10,859 nucleotides of DNA from Clostridia bacterium (GTDB lineage: Bacteria; Bacillota; Clostridia; Christensenellales; Borkfalkiaceae): positions 1-10,859 of the forward strand of contig JAIDIR010000043.1 of NCBI GenBank assembly GCA_029052615.1, in the 5' to 3' direction. A program made the translations under genes and the position numbers. This document shows, piece by piece, positions 1 to 7,525 of this stretch. The notes under the pieces were generated by a model. It worked only from the letters and a program-made list of their open reading frames with translations, did no database searches and was not told where the DNA came from. Within the stretch, counting starts at the first letter, position 1. Every line of letters begins with the position of its first letter.

Positions 1-3000
1 CTACTGGGGGGGGGGCAAGCACTTTTAAGTTCTAAGCAAAGCGCAGCAAAAAAGGCTTTGCTTTATATACTCACGCCCGTATTCTGTGCAGGACTATGTC
101 TTGGCACAGTTTTTTCATTTATAAATAATAAGGCATACGGCGCGGCAACCGTTGCAACTGTCAACGAACTTACCATAAGCGGTTCGGGTGCGGCTACCAA
201 CGGTTACGTTTTCAAGCAGGAAAACCTGAATACGCTGTACAATAAAATTTTAAATCAGGAATCGGGAGCCACGCTTGCGGACATAAAAAGCAGGTTAAGC
301 GGTACTGCAACCTACGCGGGCGCGGGTACCGTAAATAAAATGATACGTTCCGACGAAATAAACGGCGGTGCGCTTTTAAAGGTCAATTTCGGCGGCTTCG
401 AATGGCAGGTCACATCGGCTACCACAAGCAATGGTGGCGACGTAATTGCGACCCTATGGATGACTGACAATAACCCGAGCGTTGCCGAAAGTACGTATAC
501 CGCAGACAATAACCCCGGTTATTCTACACCTGATAATCAAACTTATTCTTCATCAATATACGGTACAAGCATTATTCGTACAAGGGCGCTCAATGCGGGC
601 GGAAATTACGTTATAGTAGATAATAAAAGACAGGGTTCGTTATCTACTACCCCGATTTCACAGTCGGCAAGTCATATTTTTGCAAAATTTACTATGACGT
701 CCGTTACCAATAATTTAACAAATTATATCGTTCAGCCAAAGGACGTAGCCTATCAGTCGCAGGAATCATTTGCGGGTTTAAATTATAATACTTCTATATA
801 TAACTGTATGAATGATGCCTATGGCACTCCTTACATAAATGCCTGGCGAGCAAATTTGGATGACTGTGTAAACAAACTCAATTATTCAGCTTGGCAGAAC
901 GACTATCTTTGGTTGCCTTCGGTAACGGAAGTCGGTGGAGCTTATTCAACATCACCAAAGGTAACGGTTGAAGGAATATGGAATATGCAGACTCTTGCCG
1001 TCAGGGCGAGAGCCGCTGCGTGGATACGTTCTTCGCTCAACAGCGATTGGGTAAGCTGTATTTATTACAACAGTAACGGATATTTTGCTTCCGGCTATCC
1101 TTGCAATAATGGTGGTGTTCGTCCAGCAATACACCTTAATTTAACCAAGGCGCAGGCTGCCGCGGCTACTATTTTAAGCAATCAGCCTTCGGCGGCAAGC
1201 TCCAACCTTACCTACAACGAGCACGAGCAAACCTATACGCCGTTAGGTTTCGATAGTACCACTATGGAAATTACGGGCAACAAGGCAACTATCGTCGACG
1301 ATTACACCTGTTCGGTAACACCCAAAGCGGGCTATACCTGGGCGAATTACGATACTTCCGCCGTTGAAATACCTTGGAAAATGGAAAAGGGTACGCCTAA
1401 CGTAACGCTGGGGTACGTTGATACAAATATCGACCTTAATAAATTATATTTAAAGGATTACGGTACTTTGCCCGCAATACAAAACGTTCACGAGCAAGCC
1501 ACGGCGGGCAGTTTAAACTGGAATTCGGGTGAAGTTCCGGTTAAAAATAAACAGGGTGGATACAAATGGACTTTCACACCTACCGACACCGCAAACTATA
1601 ATGACGTGACGGGAGCGGAGCCGCTCGTATTCAAGGAAGCGCAAATTACCGGTTTGCAGGTGACCAAAAACGACGGCAAGGATATTTACGATAAATACAA
1701 TACCGCAATTTATAATTCGTTGGAAGCGTATATAAAGTCGTGCATAACCGTCAAGATTAAGTACGAAGATAACACGGTAAGCACGTCGCCCGTTGCGGAC
1801 GGTGATTATTCCGTAACCACAAACGATATTTCGGTAACTTCGGGCACCTCGCAGAGTAAGACCATAAGCGTAAGAGTTAAAAACACGGCTGAAAACACGC
1901 AGCTGCGCGGAATGACGGGCTCGCTGACGACCGACGTAAACAAAGCGGTTATCAATTCTATGAGCGTTGAGTTGGCGGACGACCCCAAAACGCTTACGTA
2001 TCCCTTAACTCTTGCCGACGTCAAGGCAAATTACGCCGTGTATCTGGGGTGGAACTTTGCGCCCCTCGAACTGCTTGCGGACGAAAGCAAGGTCACCGTT
2101 GCTTTAAAGGACGGCGGAGAGCTTAGCGCGGGAACTTTAACCTTCCTGTTTACCTATACGGACGGTTCGTTGACCCAGACTTCCGACCCCGTGGATATAG
2201 AAATTTCCAAGGGCACGTTTAACGTCGACGATATTACTTTCGTCGGAAACACGGAAAAAATAGTTTACGACGGTCAGCCGCATAAGCTTGAAATTTCTGG
2301 CACCTTGCCCGACGGCGTAAGCGTTGAATACACCGTTACGGGGCAGACCGCAACCGAGTTTACAAATGCGGGCAGCTACGTATATACTGCAAGCTTTAAG
2401 CACGAAAACGGCAATTATAACGCAATTACCAAGACTTTAACGGCAACTTTAACAATTTCACAGGCAACCTACGTAATGCCTACGGGCTATCAGACGAGCA
2501 AGCAGGCAACTTACACAGGTTCGCAAATTGCTTTGCCCGCAAACTGGATTTCGGGCTTGCCTTCGGGCGTTTCAGTAAAGTATTACGAGGTGGTTAATAA
2601 CGTGGTCAGCGCAACCGAATTTACGGGTGCGACCAATATCGACGTATATAATTTAAAGGCGGTGTTCACCGTTGACGACCCCGTCAACTACGAAGTGCCC
2701 GACCCCGTGGATTTGACTTTCGAAATCACCAAGAAAAACGTTTACACGGATAATCTTTCGTTTACGGTTACGGGCGCGGAAGAGAGCGGCAATAACGCTT
2801 ACACCGCAACGTATAGCCCCGATACGACCGTTTCGTTCGAGCTGGGCGGCAATCTGGTAAAGACGGACGGCACGGAGGTTACACCTGCGCTTACATATAC
2901 TTACGAAAGACAGGCGGACGGCGCGTGGGTTGCTGCTTCGGCGGCGGATTTGAAGAACGCGGGTACTTACCGCGTGACCGTTGCGGTTAAAAACGAGGAC

Positions 3001-5193
3001 GCGACCTATGCGGACGTCGATAACAAGGTAATTACTCTTACTATTAAAAAAGCCGATTATACTCTGGACGAGGCGCTTTTTAAGGGAGCAACCGTCGAGT
3101 TTGACGGCAAGGACCATACTCTGACTATCGGCGGCGAGCTGCCCGACTGGATAACCGAAGTCGTTTACACGGTGGAAGGGCAGGACGGCACGAGCTTCAG
3201 CGCGGTTGGTACTTATGATTTCACGGCAACGTTTAAGCACGAAAACGGAAATTATAACGACGTGCAGCCCCTGTACGCCACGCTTAAAATTAACACGGCG
3301 GGCGTTGCTTTGGACGTAACGTTTAACGGCGACACCGTAACGTATGACGGCGGAATCCATATGATTGCGTTGGACGGCACTTTGCCCGCTTGGGTAACTG
3401 TTACCTACTACGTGGGCGAAGAGGAGTTTACCGGCGCGGTGAATGCGGGTACTTACGAAGTAGTTGCAAGGTTCACCGTTGACGAGAGCCTTTACAACAA
3501 GCCCGAAGAAATGACGGCAACTCTGACGATAGAGGCGGCGGTATATGAATTGACGGGCGTGACCTTTGAAAACGGCGCGTTCGTATACGATGGCGAAGCG
3601 CACAGCATTTTTATCGGCGGTGCGGAACTGCCAGAGTGGATAACCGTATCTTATACGGGTAACGAAGTTTCCGAAATAGGCACGCACACGGTTGTTGCAA
3701 AGTTTACGCACGAGAACGGCAATTACAAGATGATTGGGGATATGACGGCGCAAATCGTCATTTCCAAGGCTAAGATTGCGTTGCCCGTTTACAAGGGAAC
3801 TTTAAGTTACAGCGGTGACGAAATTAAGCCCACAGCGGCAGACTTTGAAGGCTTTGATTCTGCGCTTATGTCGTTCGTCGAAAGCAAGACGGCTGCGGGC
3901 TTGAACGCAGGTACATACAAGGCGGTGTTCGCGTTGACCGATACCGAGCGCTACGAATGGGCAACCGCAACGACCTATAAAAAGGCGCTGTTTGCGGTGG
4001 TTTACGACGAAGTCGTACTTGAAGATTACGAGGCGGCGGTTGAATGGAATATTGCCAAGGCAAAGATTTCGGCAACCAAGGCGAACGGCAAACTTCCCGT
4101 ATTTGCAAGCGAAAGCTTCAGCGGTTCGTTCGCGGATATAGTCGGCTTGAAGTACTACACCGACGAAACTTGCGCGGAGGAAATTTCCGCCGACGAGCTT
4201 GCTTACAGCACTAAGTATTACGTAAAAGCCGAGCTTTTGGACGGCACTAACTTCGAGCTGGACGAAAGCGCAACGGTGTTCGCCAAAACGGCGTTCGAAT
4301 ATACCACTCCCGAAAAGCAGTTGACCATTTGGGAAAAAATCGTTAAATTCGTTGTGACCAATTGGTTGTGGATAGTAATTGCAGTTGTGGCGCTGATACT
4401 TCTCATAACCATAATAGCGTGCGCGGCGCGTGCTTCCAGGAAAAAGCGCGAGCGCGAGGAACAGCGCAGGCTGGAGGAAAAAGCCGAGCGCGAGCGCAGG
4501 GAAGAGCGCGAAGAACAGCGCAGGCGCGAGGAACGCGAGGAGCGTATGGCGGCGCGTATGGCTATGCCGCAGATGATGCCGCAAATGCCCCCGATGGGAC
4601 AGATGCAGGCGGCTCAACCTATGGCGGCTGGCGGTGCCGTTGGCGGCGCTTCGTCCAACGAACTTGCCGAGCTTAAAGCCGAAATGGCGGCTATGAAAGC
4701 AAGTCAGGATATGGCTAAGGAACTGGCTATCAGGGCGGAAATGACGGCAAGGGAAATGGCGTTGCGCGCCGAGCAGAACGCCGTTATGCGCAGTGATATA
4801 AACGCCCTGCGCGGCGGCGACCAGACCTCGGGCATTATCGGCATATCCATAGATAAGCTGACAGAGCTGGTTGAAAAGACGGTTGAAAGGGTGCTTAGCG
4901 GTAAGGAAAAACCTGCGGCGGCTGCGGCGGAAAGCAATGCCGCGCCCGTTACGGCGCAGGTACCTCCCGACGCGGTTATGACCACCGTGACGACCACCAA
5001 GATTGACACGACCAAGAAGCCCGCGCAGACGGCGCAGGCGCCAGCCCCTGCGGTGAGGACGGTGGTGCGCAACGTGGTTGCACCCATGCCCGTCGACGAC
5101 GGTAGAGTGTTTGACGTGGGCGGCTTTTATACCCCCGCAGACCCCGTAACCGATATGGCTAACCTGTTAGGTGACGACGACAAAAACGAATAA
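1..5193 (+). CDS. Giant surface protein: DUF6273-like domain, MBG-type repeats, transmembrane helix, coiled-coil tail (5' partial)
   Basis: The frame is open from base 1, so the gene probably starts left of the window. The first possible start inside it is a TTG at 58 with no good ribosome site, and using it would remove the lysines (KK at 49-54) of a signal peptide whose hydrophobic core spans about 58-120 and whose cleavage is near 141-145. Domains in order: a DUF6273/C-type-lectin-like region (about 394-1146) beginning FEWQV, with WLPS and ending GGVRPAIHLNL; a linker with weaker Ig-like segments (1150-2210); MBG-like modules (about 2211-4068) with YDGxxH, NAGTY and ATLTI motifs; a further beta-rich segment to about 4320; one transmembrane helix (4348-4428); then an Arg/Glu-rich helix (4429-4545), a Met/Pro-rich stretch (4546-4623), a predicted coiled coil (4657-4812) and an Ala/Pro/Thr-rich acidic end. 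Positive residues after the helix put this tail in the cytoplasm. I see no LPXTG motif. Role unknown; adhesion or surface sensing is inference. Confidence 0.85.
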   Translation, partial: LLGGGQALLSSKQSAAKKALLYILTPVFCAGLCLGTVFSFINNKAYGAATVATVNELTISGSGAATNGYVFKQENLNTLYNKILNQESGATLADIKSRLSGTATYAGAGTVNKMIRSDEINGGALLKVNFGGFEWQVTSATTSNGGDVIATLWMTDNNPSVAESTYTADNNPGYSTPDNQTYSSSIYGTSIIRTRALNAGGNYVIVDNKRQGSLSTTPISQSASHIFAKFTMTSVTNNLTNYIVQPKDVAYQSQESFAGLNYNTSIYNCMNDAYGTPYINAWRANLDDCVNKLNYSAWQNDYLWLPSVTEVGGAYSTSPKVTVEGIWNMQTLAVRARAAAWIRSSLNSDWVSCIYYNSNGYFASGYPCNNGGVRPAIHLNLTKAQAAAATILSNQPSAASSNLTYNEHEQTYTPLGFDSTTMEITGNKATIVDDYTCSVTPKAGYTWANYDTSAVEIPWKMEKGTPNVTLGYVDTNIDLNKLYLKDYGTLPAIQNVHEQATAGSLNWNSGEVPVKNKQGGYKWTFTPTDTANYNDVTGAEPLVFKEAQITGLQVTKNDGKDIYDKYNTAIYNSLEAYIKSCITVKIKYEDNTVSTSPVADGDYSVTTNDISVTSGTSQSKTISVRVKNTAENTQLRGMTGSLTTDVNKAVINSMSVELADDPKTLTYPLTLADVKANYAVYLGWNFAPLELLADESKVTVALKDGGELSAGTLTFLFTYTDGSLTQTSDPVDIEISKGTFNVDDITFVGNTEKIVYDGQPHKLEISGTLPDGVSVEYTVTGQTATEFTNAGSYVYTASFKHENGNYNAITKTLTATLTISQATYVMPTGYQTSKQATYTGSQIALPANWISGLPSGVSVKYYEVVNNVVSATEFTGATNIDVYNLKAVFTVDDPVNYEVPDPVDLTFEITKKNVYTDNLSFTVTGAEESGNNAYTATYSPDTTVSFELGGNLVKTDGTEVTPALTYTYERQADGAWVAASAADLKNAGTYRVTVAVKNEDATYADVDNKVITLTIKKADYTLDEALFKGATVEFDGKDHTLTIGGELPDWITEVVYTVEGQDGTSFSAVGTYDFTATFKHENGNYNDVQPLYATLKINTAGVALDVTFNGDTVTYDGGIHMIALDGTLPAWVTVTYYVGEEEFTGAVNAGTYEVVARFTVDESLYNKPEEMTATLTIEAAVYELTGVTFENGAFVYDGEAHSIFIGGAELPEWITVSYTGNEVSEIGTHTVVAKFTHENGNYKMIGDMTAQIVISKAKIALPVYKGTLSYSGDEIKPTAADFEGFDSALMSFVESKTAAGLNAGTYKAVFALTDTERYEWATATTYKKALFAVVYDEVVLEDYEAAVEWNIAKAKISATKANGKLPVFASESFSGSFADIVGLKYYTDETCAEEISADELAYSTKYYVKAELLDGTNFELDESATVFAKTAFEYTTPEKQLTIWEKIVKFVVTNWLWIVIAVVALILLITIIACAARASRKKREREEQRRLEEKAERERREEREEQRRREEREERMAARMAMPQMMPQMPPMGQMQAAQPMAAGGAVGGASSNELAELKAEMAAMKASQDMAKELAIRAEMTAREMALRAEQNAVMRSDINALRGGDQTSGIIGISIDKLTELVEKTVERVLSGKEKPAAAAAESNAAPVTAQVPPDAVMTTVTTTKIDTTKKPAQTAQAPAPAVRTVVRNVVAPMPVDDGRVFDVGGFYTPADPVTDMANLLGDDDKNE
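6..15 (+). repeat. Poly-G homopolymer tract (10 G)
   Basis: Ten consecutive G lie in the reading frame that continues into the signal peptide of the large surface protein. Poly-G runs of this length are classic slipped-strand phase-variation sites in surface genes. The tract sits at the extreme left edge of the window, so an assembly or sequencing artefact is a real alternative. Confidence 0.6.
2211..4068 (+). repeat. Tandem MBG-type Ig-like modules inside the surface protein
   Basis: Repeated beta-sandwich modules are recognisable by an aromatic-DG-x-x-H motif with tyrosine or phenylalanine codons at 2266, 3100, 3343 and 3586, followed by GxLPxW/GV, an AGTY-like turn and an AxLxI closing strand. 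The last three are exactly 243 bases (81 residues) apart. More diverged copies lie at about 2471-2746, 2747-3060 and 3778-4068. The FKHENGNY segment is nearly identical in DNA at 2395-2422 and 3232-3259, and similar at about 3703-3726. Modules of this kind usually act as rigid stalks in bacterial surface proteins. Confidence 0.75.
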
Positions 5194-5196
5194 AAA

Positions 5197-5235
5197 AAAG
5201 CCCTGCGGCAACCGCCGCGGGGCTTTAATTTTTTT
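5197..5235. terminator. Bidirectional intrinsic terminator between convergent genes
   Basis: A 13-bp stem (5197-5209 with 5214-5226, one T-G wobble) with an AACC tetraloop is followed by a T-rich run (5229-5235). On the other strand the A-run at 5192-5199 gives the U-tract. It therefore serves both the surface-protein gene ending at 5193 and the serpin ending at 5239. Confidence 0.92.
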
Positions 5236-5238
5236 GTC

Positions 5239-6552
5239 TTAAATATTATTTACCACACCCGAGAAAAGCGTTGAACCGTAGCGGTCGGTAAGAATGAAGC
5301 CGAACGCTCTGTCAAGTACGAAATCCGAACGGATAATCTTTTGCTCAGGACCGGCGGATGTCGCGTCCGAACTTACAACCGTTACTGCCGCGCCCTCGAT
5401 GCCCGTCTTGTCTACCGTCAGATCGGTCACGTGCTGAATTTTCGCGCAATAGCAATCCCTTTCGGTAAGGGTCGAATAATCGCAGCCGTCCGTAAACAAT
5501 TTGTTCACGCCGAACTTCTCCTGCAAAACGCTGATTATGCCGTCGTTGTATTTGCATTTGTACTCGGGGAAAATACAGCGCGTTTCGTATAAAGTATTGT
5601 TTTCTATATCGTAACCGCCGTAATTTTTGATGGCGTTGACCTCCGCAATGGTCTGCTCGGTAAACACGTCGTCAACGGTATAGCCGTCTTTTGGCAGAAT
5701 AAATTTTATCTTGTAGCCGTTGTAAGCGGAAGTGTAGAAGGTCGAATATTTTTCCGTTTCCCAAACCTGTCCGTAATTGTAATAGCCCTGCAAAAGCTTT
5801 TTGCGCGTGACCGTGCCGTCCTTTGCGGTAAAGGCGTAATCGTCCTTAGTGAATGACAGGTCGCTTCCGTTCGTCGCCCACACCGTCTTTAAATACAAGG
5901 TGTTGATAAGCGTAAAAAGCGTGTCGGTGGACAACTTAAAATCTTGGTCGATAAGCCCTCTGGTCTGCTCTTTGACGAAGCTGCGTATCGCGGCGTTTGC
6001 GCTGTCGTTGTCGTGCTTAAAGTCCGCCGAGTAGGAGTAGGCGTAATAGACGTTCGAAAGCTTGTCGATGCACGGCTGGTTGACGGGCGTGCCGTCGTTT
6101 ATCCAAATGGAATTGCTCAAATCGAGCACGCTGATAATTTTACCGTCGTCCTTTATTTCCGATTGAAGGGAGCGGTAGAGTACGGGGAAATTGGTCTGCA
6201 GCTCCTCGTAGGAAACGCCCAGCGCGGATAAAAGCTCGGTGCGCGTATCGCCGTTAGCGCACTCCGCGGCAAGCGAAAGCGCCATAAAGACCGAAATGGG
6301 TGAAACGGTGAAATTTTCTTCCGACTGATAGCCCTCGTAAACCGCCGCCGCAAACTTTGCGGCAAACTGCTCGGTCTTGTCTTTAAACTTTATAAAGCGG
6401 TCGTTTTCGAGTTCAGTGTAACTGAGCGGAGTAGCCGTTTGCGGTTTGCCGAGCTGTGTGGATTTACCCGTTGCCCCGGGCGTGCCGCACGCCGCAAAAG
6501 AAAGCGCGCAGACAACCGAACACGCGCAAAGCGCAAGTTTTTTGAATTTCAT
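5239..6552 (-). CDS. Lipoprotein serpin (serine/cysteine protease inhibitor family)
   Basis: A 437-residue serpin, slightly longer than the usual 380-420 because of an N-terminal export signal. The start at 6552 is chosen because AAGGGG (plus-strand 6560-6565) lies 7 bases before it and MKFKK begins a classic signal; the longer frame from 6612 lacks these. The signal ends LSFAAC-G, a lipobox-like site that makes Cys22 the likely lipidated residue, so the protein should sit on the outer face of the membrane. Serpin hallmarks: FTVSPISVFMALSLAA near residue 80-95, INTLYLK mid-protein, and the C-terminal FVLDRAFGFILTD with STLFSGVV. The reactive loop is about residues 382-399. The hinge reads TGIEGAAVT: P15 Gly and small P12-P10 residues favour an inhibitory serpin, but P14 is Ile rather than Thr/Ser and P17 is Lys rather than Glu. 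Canonical spacing puts P1-P1' at Thr398-Ser399. The target protease is unknown; elastase-like or host gut proteases are an inference from known bacterial serpins. Monocistronic, convergent with the large surface protein gene. Confidence 0.9.
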   Translation of the reverse strand: MKFKKLALCACSVVCALSFAACGTPGATGKSTQLGKPQTATPLSYTELENDRFIKFKDKTEQFAAKFAAAVYEGYQSEENFTVSPISVFMALSLAAECANGDTRTELLSALGVSYEELQTNFPVLYRSLQSEIKDDGKIISVLDLSNSIWINDGTPVNQPCIDKLSNVYYAYSYSADFKHDNDSANAAIRSFVKEQTRGLIDQDFKLSTDTLFTLINTLYLKTVWATNGSDLSFTKDDYAFTAKDGTVTRKKLLQGYYNYGQVWETEKYSTFYTSAYNGYKIKFILPKDGYTVDDVFTEQTIAEVNAIKNYGGYDIENNTLYETRCIFPEYKCKYNDGIISVLQEKFGVNKLFTDGCDYSTLTERDCYCAKIQHVTDLTVDKTGIEGAAVTVVSSDATSAGPEQKIIRSDFVLDRAFGFILTDRYGSTLFSGVVNNI

Positions 6553-6583
6553 TTTCGTACCCCTTGATACATTTGTCAAAAAT

Positions 6584-6612
6584 ATCATACCATAACCGTA
6601 TAGTTTAGTCAA
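6584..6612 (-). promoter_or_regulatory. SigA-type promoter of the serpin gene
   Basis: On the minus strand TTGACT (plus 6607-6612) is separated by exactly 17 bases from TATGAT (plus 6584-6589). Transcription should begin near 6577, leaving a short leader of about 25 bases that contains the AAGGGG ribosome site. Confidence 0.8.
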
Positions 6613-6613
6613 T

Positions 6614-6642
6614 AGCCGCGCGGCGAAATTCGCCGCGCGGCT
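6614..6642. repeat. Perfect 14-bp-arm palindrome in the divergent intergenic region
   Basis: Bases 6614-6627 are the exact reverse complement of 6629-6642 around a single central A. It begins one base beyond the serpin -35 box and lies upstream of the spoIIGA promoter. No gene ends here on either strand, so a terminator role is not needed, although the plus-strand side is followed by a T-rich stretch. It may be an operator, an insulating hairpin or a terminator for antisense transcripts. Confidence 0.7.
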
Positions 6643-6680
6643 TTGTCAATTTATTTTTCCGCCGACACAAACAGTAAAAA

Positions 6681-6726
6681 TTCGACCTTGTTTTACATTT
6701 TTCGTCGGGAGAAAGCGCGCTATAAT
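6681..6726 (+). promoter_or_regulatory. Candidate Spo0A-controlled spoIIG promoter
   Basis: A perfect TATAAT lies at 6721-6726. The best -35 match, TTTACA at 6692-6697, is 23 bases upstream, an atypically long spacer like that of the B. subtilis spoIIG promoter, which is SigA-dependent and activated by Spo0A. Two 6-of-7 matches to the inverted 0A box (TTCGNCA) occur at 6681-6687 (TTCGACC) and 6701-6707 (TTCGTCG), two helical turns apart. The TATAAT ends only 9 bases before the spoIIGA ATG. Confidence 0.5.
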
Positions 6727-6735
6727 GCTTGCACG

Positions 6736-7521
6736 ATGCAAGTTTACGCGGAATACGCCATAATAGAAAATTTTTGTATGGACTTCACTCTGCTTGCGGC
6801 GGCAAAGGCGGCGTCTAAAAATCCCGCTAAATATTGGCGCATTGCTCTCGCATCCGTGCTGGGCGCGTGCTTTGCGGTCGTCTATCCGCTGATAGGCTTG
6901 GGCGGTGCGGTCGGAATAATCGTAAAGCTGGTTGCGGGTGCGGCAATGTGCGCGCTTGCAGGCAAGTACCAGACGGTTAAAGGGTATCTGAAATTCACCG
7001 CGGTCTTTACGGCGGCAACCTTTTTGACGGGCGGCGCGCTGATTGCAGTCTTTTCGCTTGCTGGGGTGAAGTATAAGGAGGGCGGAGGCTACATACTTTC
7101 GTCCGTGCCTATCGGCATACCGCTGTTCGCCGCGCTGGTGCTTTTGCTTATAGTCAAAAGAATAAAGCAGAAGTTCGTGGGCGCAAAGTGCGTTGCGGCG
7201 GCGTGTAAGATTTTCGTTGGCGAAAAGCAGGCTTCCTGCCCGGCGTTTTACGACAGCGGAAACAAGGTGTACTGTCACGGCGCACCCGTCAGCATAGTGC
7301 CCGCGCATATCGCCAAAAAGCTGACGGAGGCGGAGGGTATAAAAACTTACGTCGATATACATACTGTTGCAGGGAAAAGTAAAATTGCGGTATTTACTGC
7401 CGAAAAAATCGAGATTGACGACGGAAAAAATAACGTTACGCGGCACAACGTGATGCTTGGAATTTCGCCGCAGCACATAAATAAAATCGTGCTTCATCCA
7501 GATTTATCGGAGGTAAATTAA
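6736..7521 (+). CDS. spoIIGA: Sporulation sigma-E processing peptidase SpoIIGA
   Basis: A 261-residue membrane aspartic protease that removes the pro-sequence of sigma-E in the mother cell after the SpoIIR signal from the forespore (family knowledge). The N-terminus MQVYAEYAIIENFCMDF aligns with the conserved SpoIIGA start (MYVYAD...NFLMDF type), which fixes the start at the ATG at 6736 although no ribosome site precedes it. About five hydrophobic segments fill residues 1-140, and a soluble domain follows with the catalytic motif FYDSGN, the aspartate being residue 173 (codon 7252-7254). The family usually has D-T/S-G-N here and acts as a dimer. It is shorter than the 309-residue B. subtilis protein. 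The gene ends 4 bases before sigE, whose ribosome site lies inside its 3' end, so the pair is co-translated. Identification rests on the motif, the topology and the neighbour sigE. Confidence 0.92.
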   Translation: MQVYAEYAIIENFCMDFTLLAAAKAASKNPAKYWRIALASVLGACFAVVYPLIGLGGAVGIIVKLVAGAAMCALAGKYQTVKGYLKFTAVFTAATFLTGGALIAVFSLAGVKYKEGGGYILSSVPIGIPLFAALVLLLIVKRIKQKFVGAKCVAAACKIFVGEKQASCPAFYDSGNKVYCHGAPVSIVPAHIAKKLTEAEGIKTYVDIHTVAGKSKIAVFTAEKIEIDDGKNNVTRHNVMLGISPQHINKIVLHPDLSEVN

Positions 7522-7525
7522 AAAA

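Noticed and set aside
58..60. TTG at 58 as the true start of the giant surface protein
   Set aside because: The frame is open to base 1, there is no properly spaced ribosome site, and this start would strip the basic residues from the signal peptide. A start upstream of the window is more likely.
2653..3753. Long antisense open frame (366 codons) across the MBG repeats
   Set aside because: It lies opposite a clearly coding frame with recognisable repeat modules, its translation is rich in Arg, Val and His without any domain, and it has no ribosome site. It is a codon-bias shadow.
4280..4347. Sortase (LPXTG-type) anchoring of the surface protein
   Set aside because: No LPXTG-like motif precedes the helix, and about 250 residues follow it, far too long for a sorting signal.
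3802..4617. Antisense open frame (271 codons) opposite the transmembrane and Arg/Glu region
   Set aside because: Its His/Arg/Leu/Phe-rich translation is simply the complement of the Lys/Glu/Ala-rich sense strand, and no family features are visible.
6553..6612. N-terminal extension of the serpin to the TTG-type start at 6612
   Set aside because: It would place the promoter -10 and the ribosome site inside the coding region and bury the signal peptide. The ATG at 6552 has AAGGGG at good spacing.
6646..7497. Antisense open frame (283 codons) opposite spoIIGA
   Set aside because: The sense strand encodes a recognisable SpoIIGA with the DSGN motif. The antisense product has no domain, and it would run across the spoIIGA promoter region.
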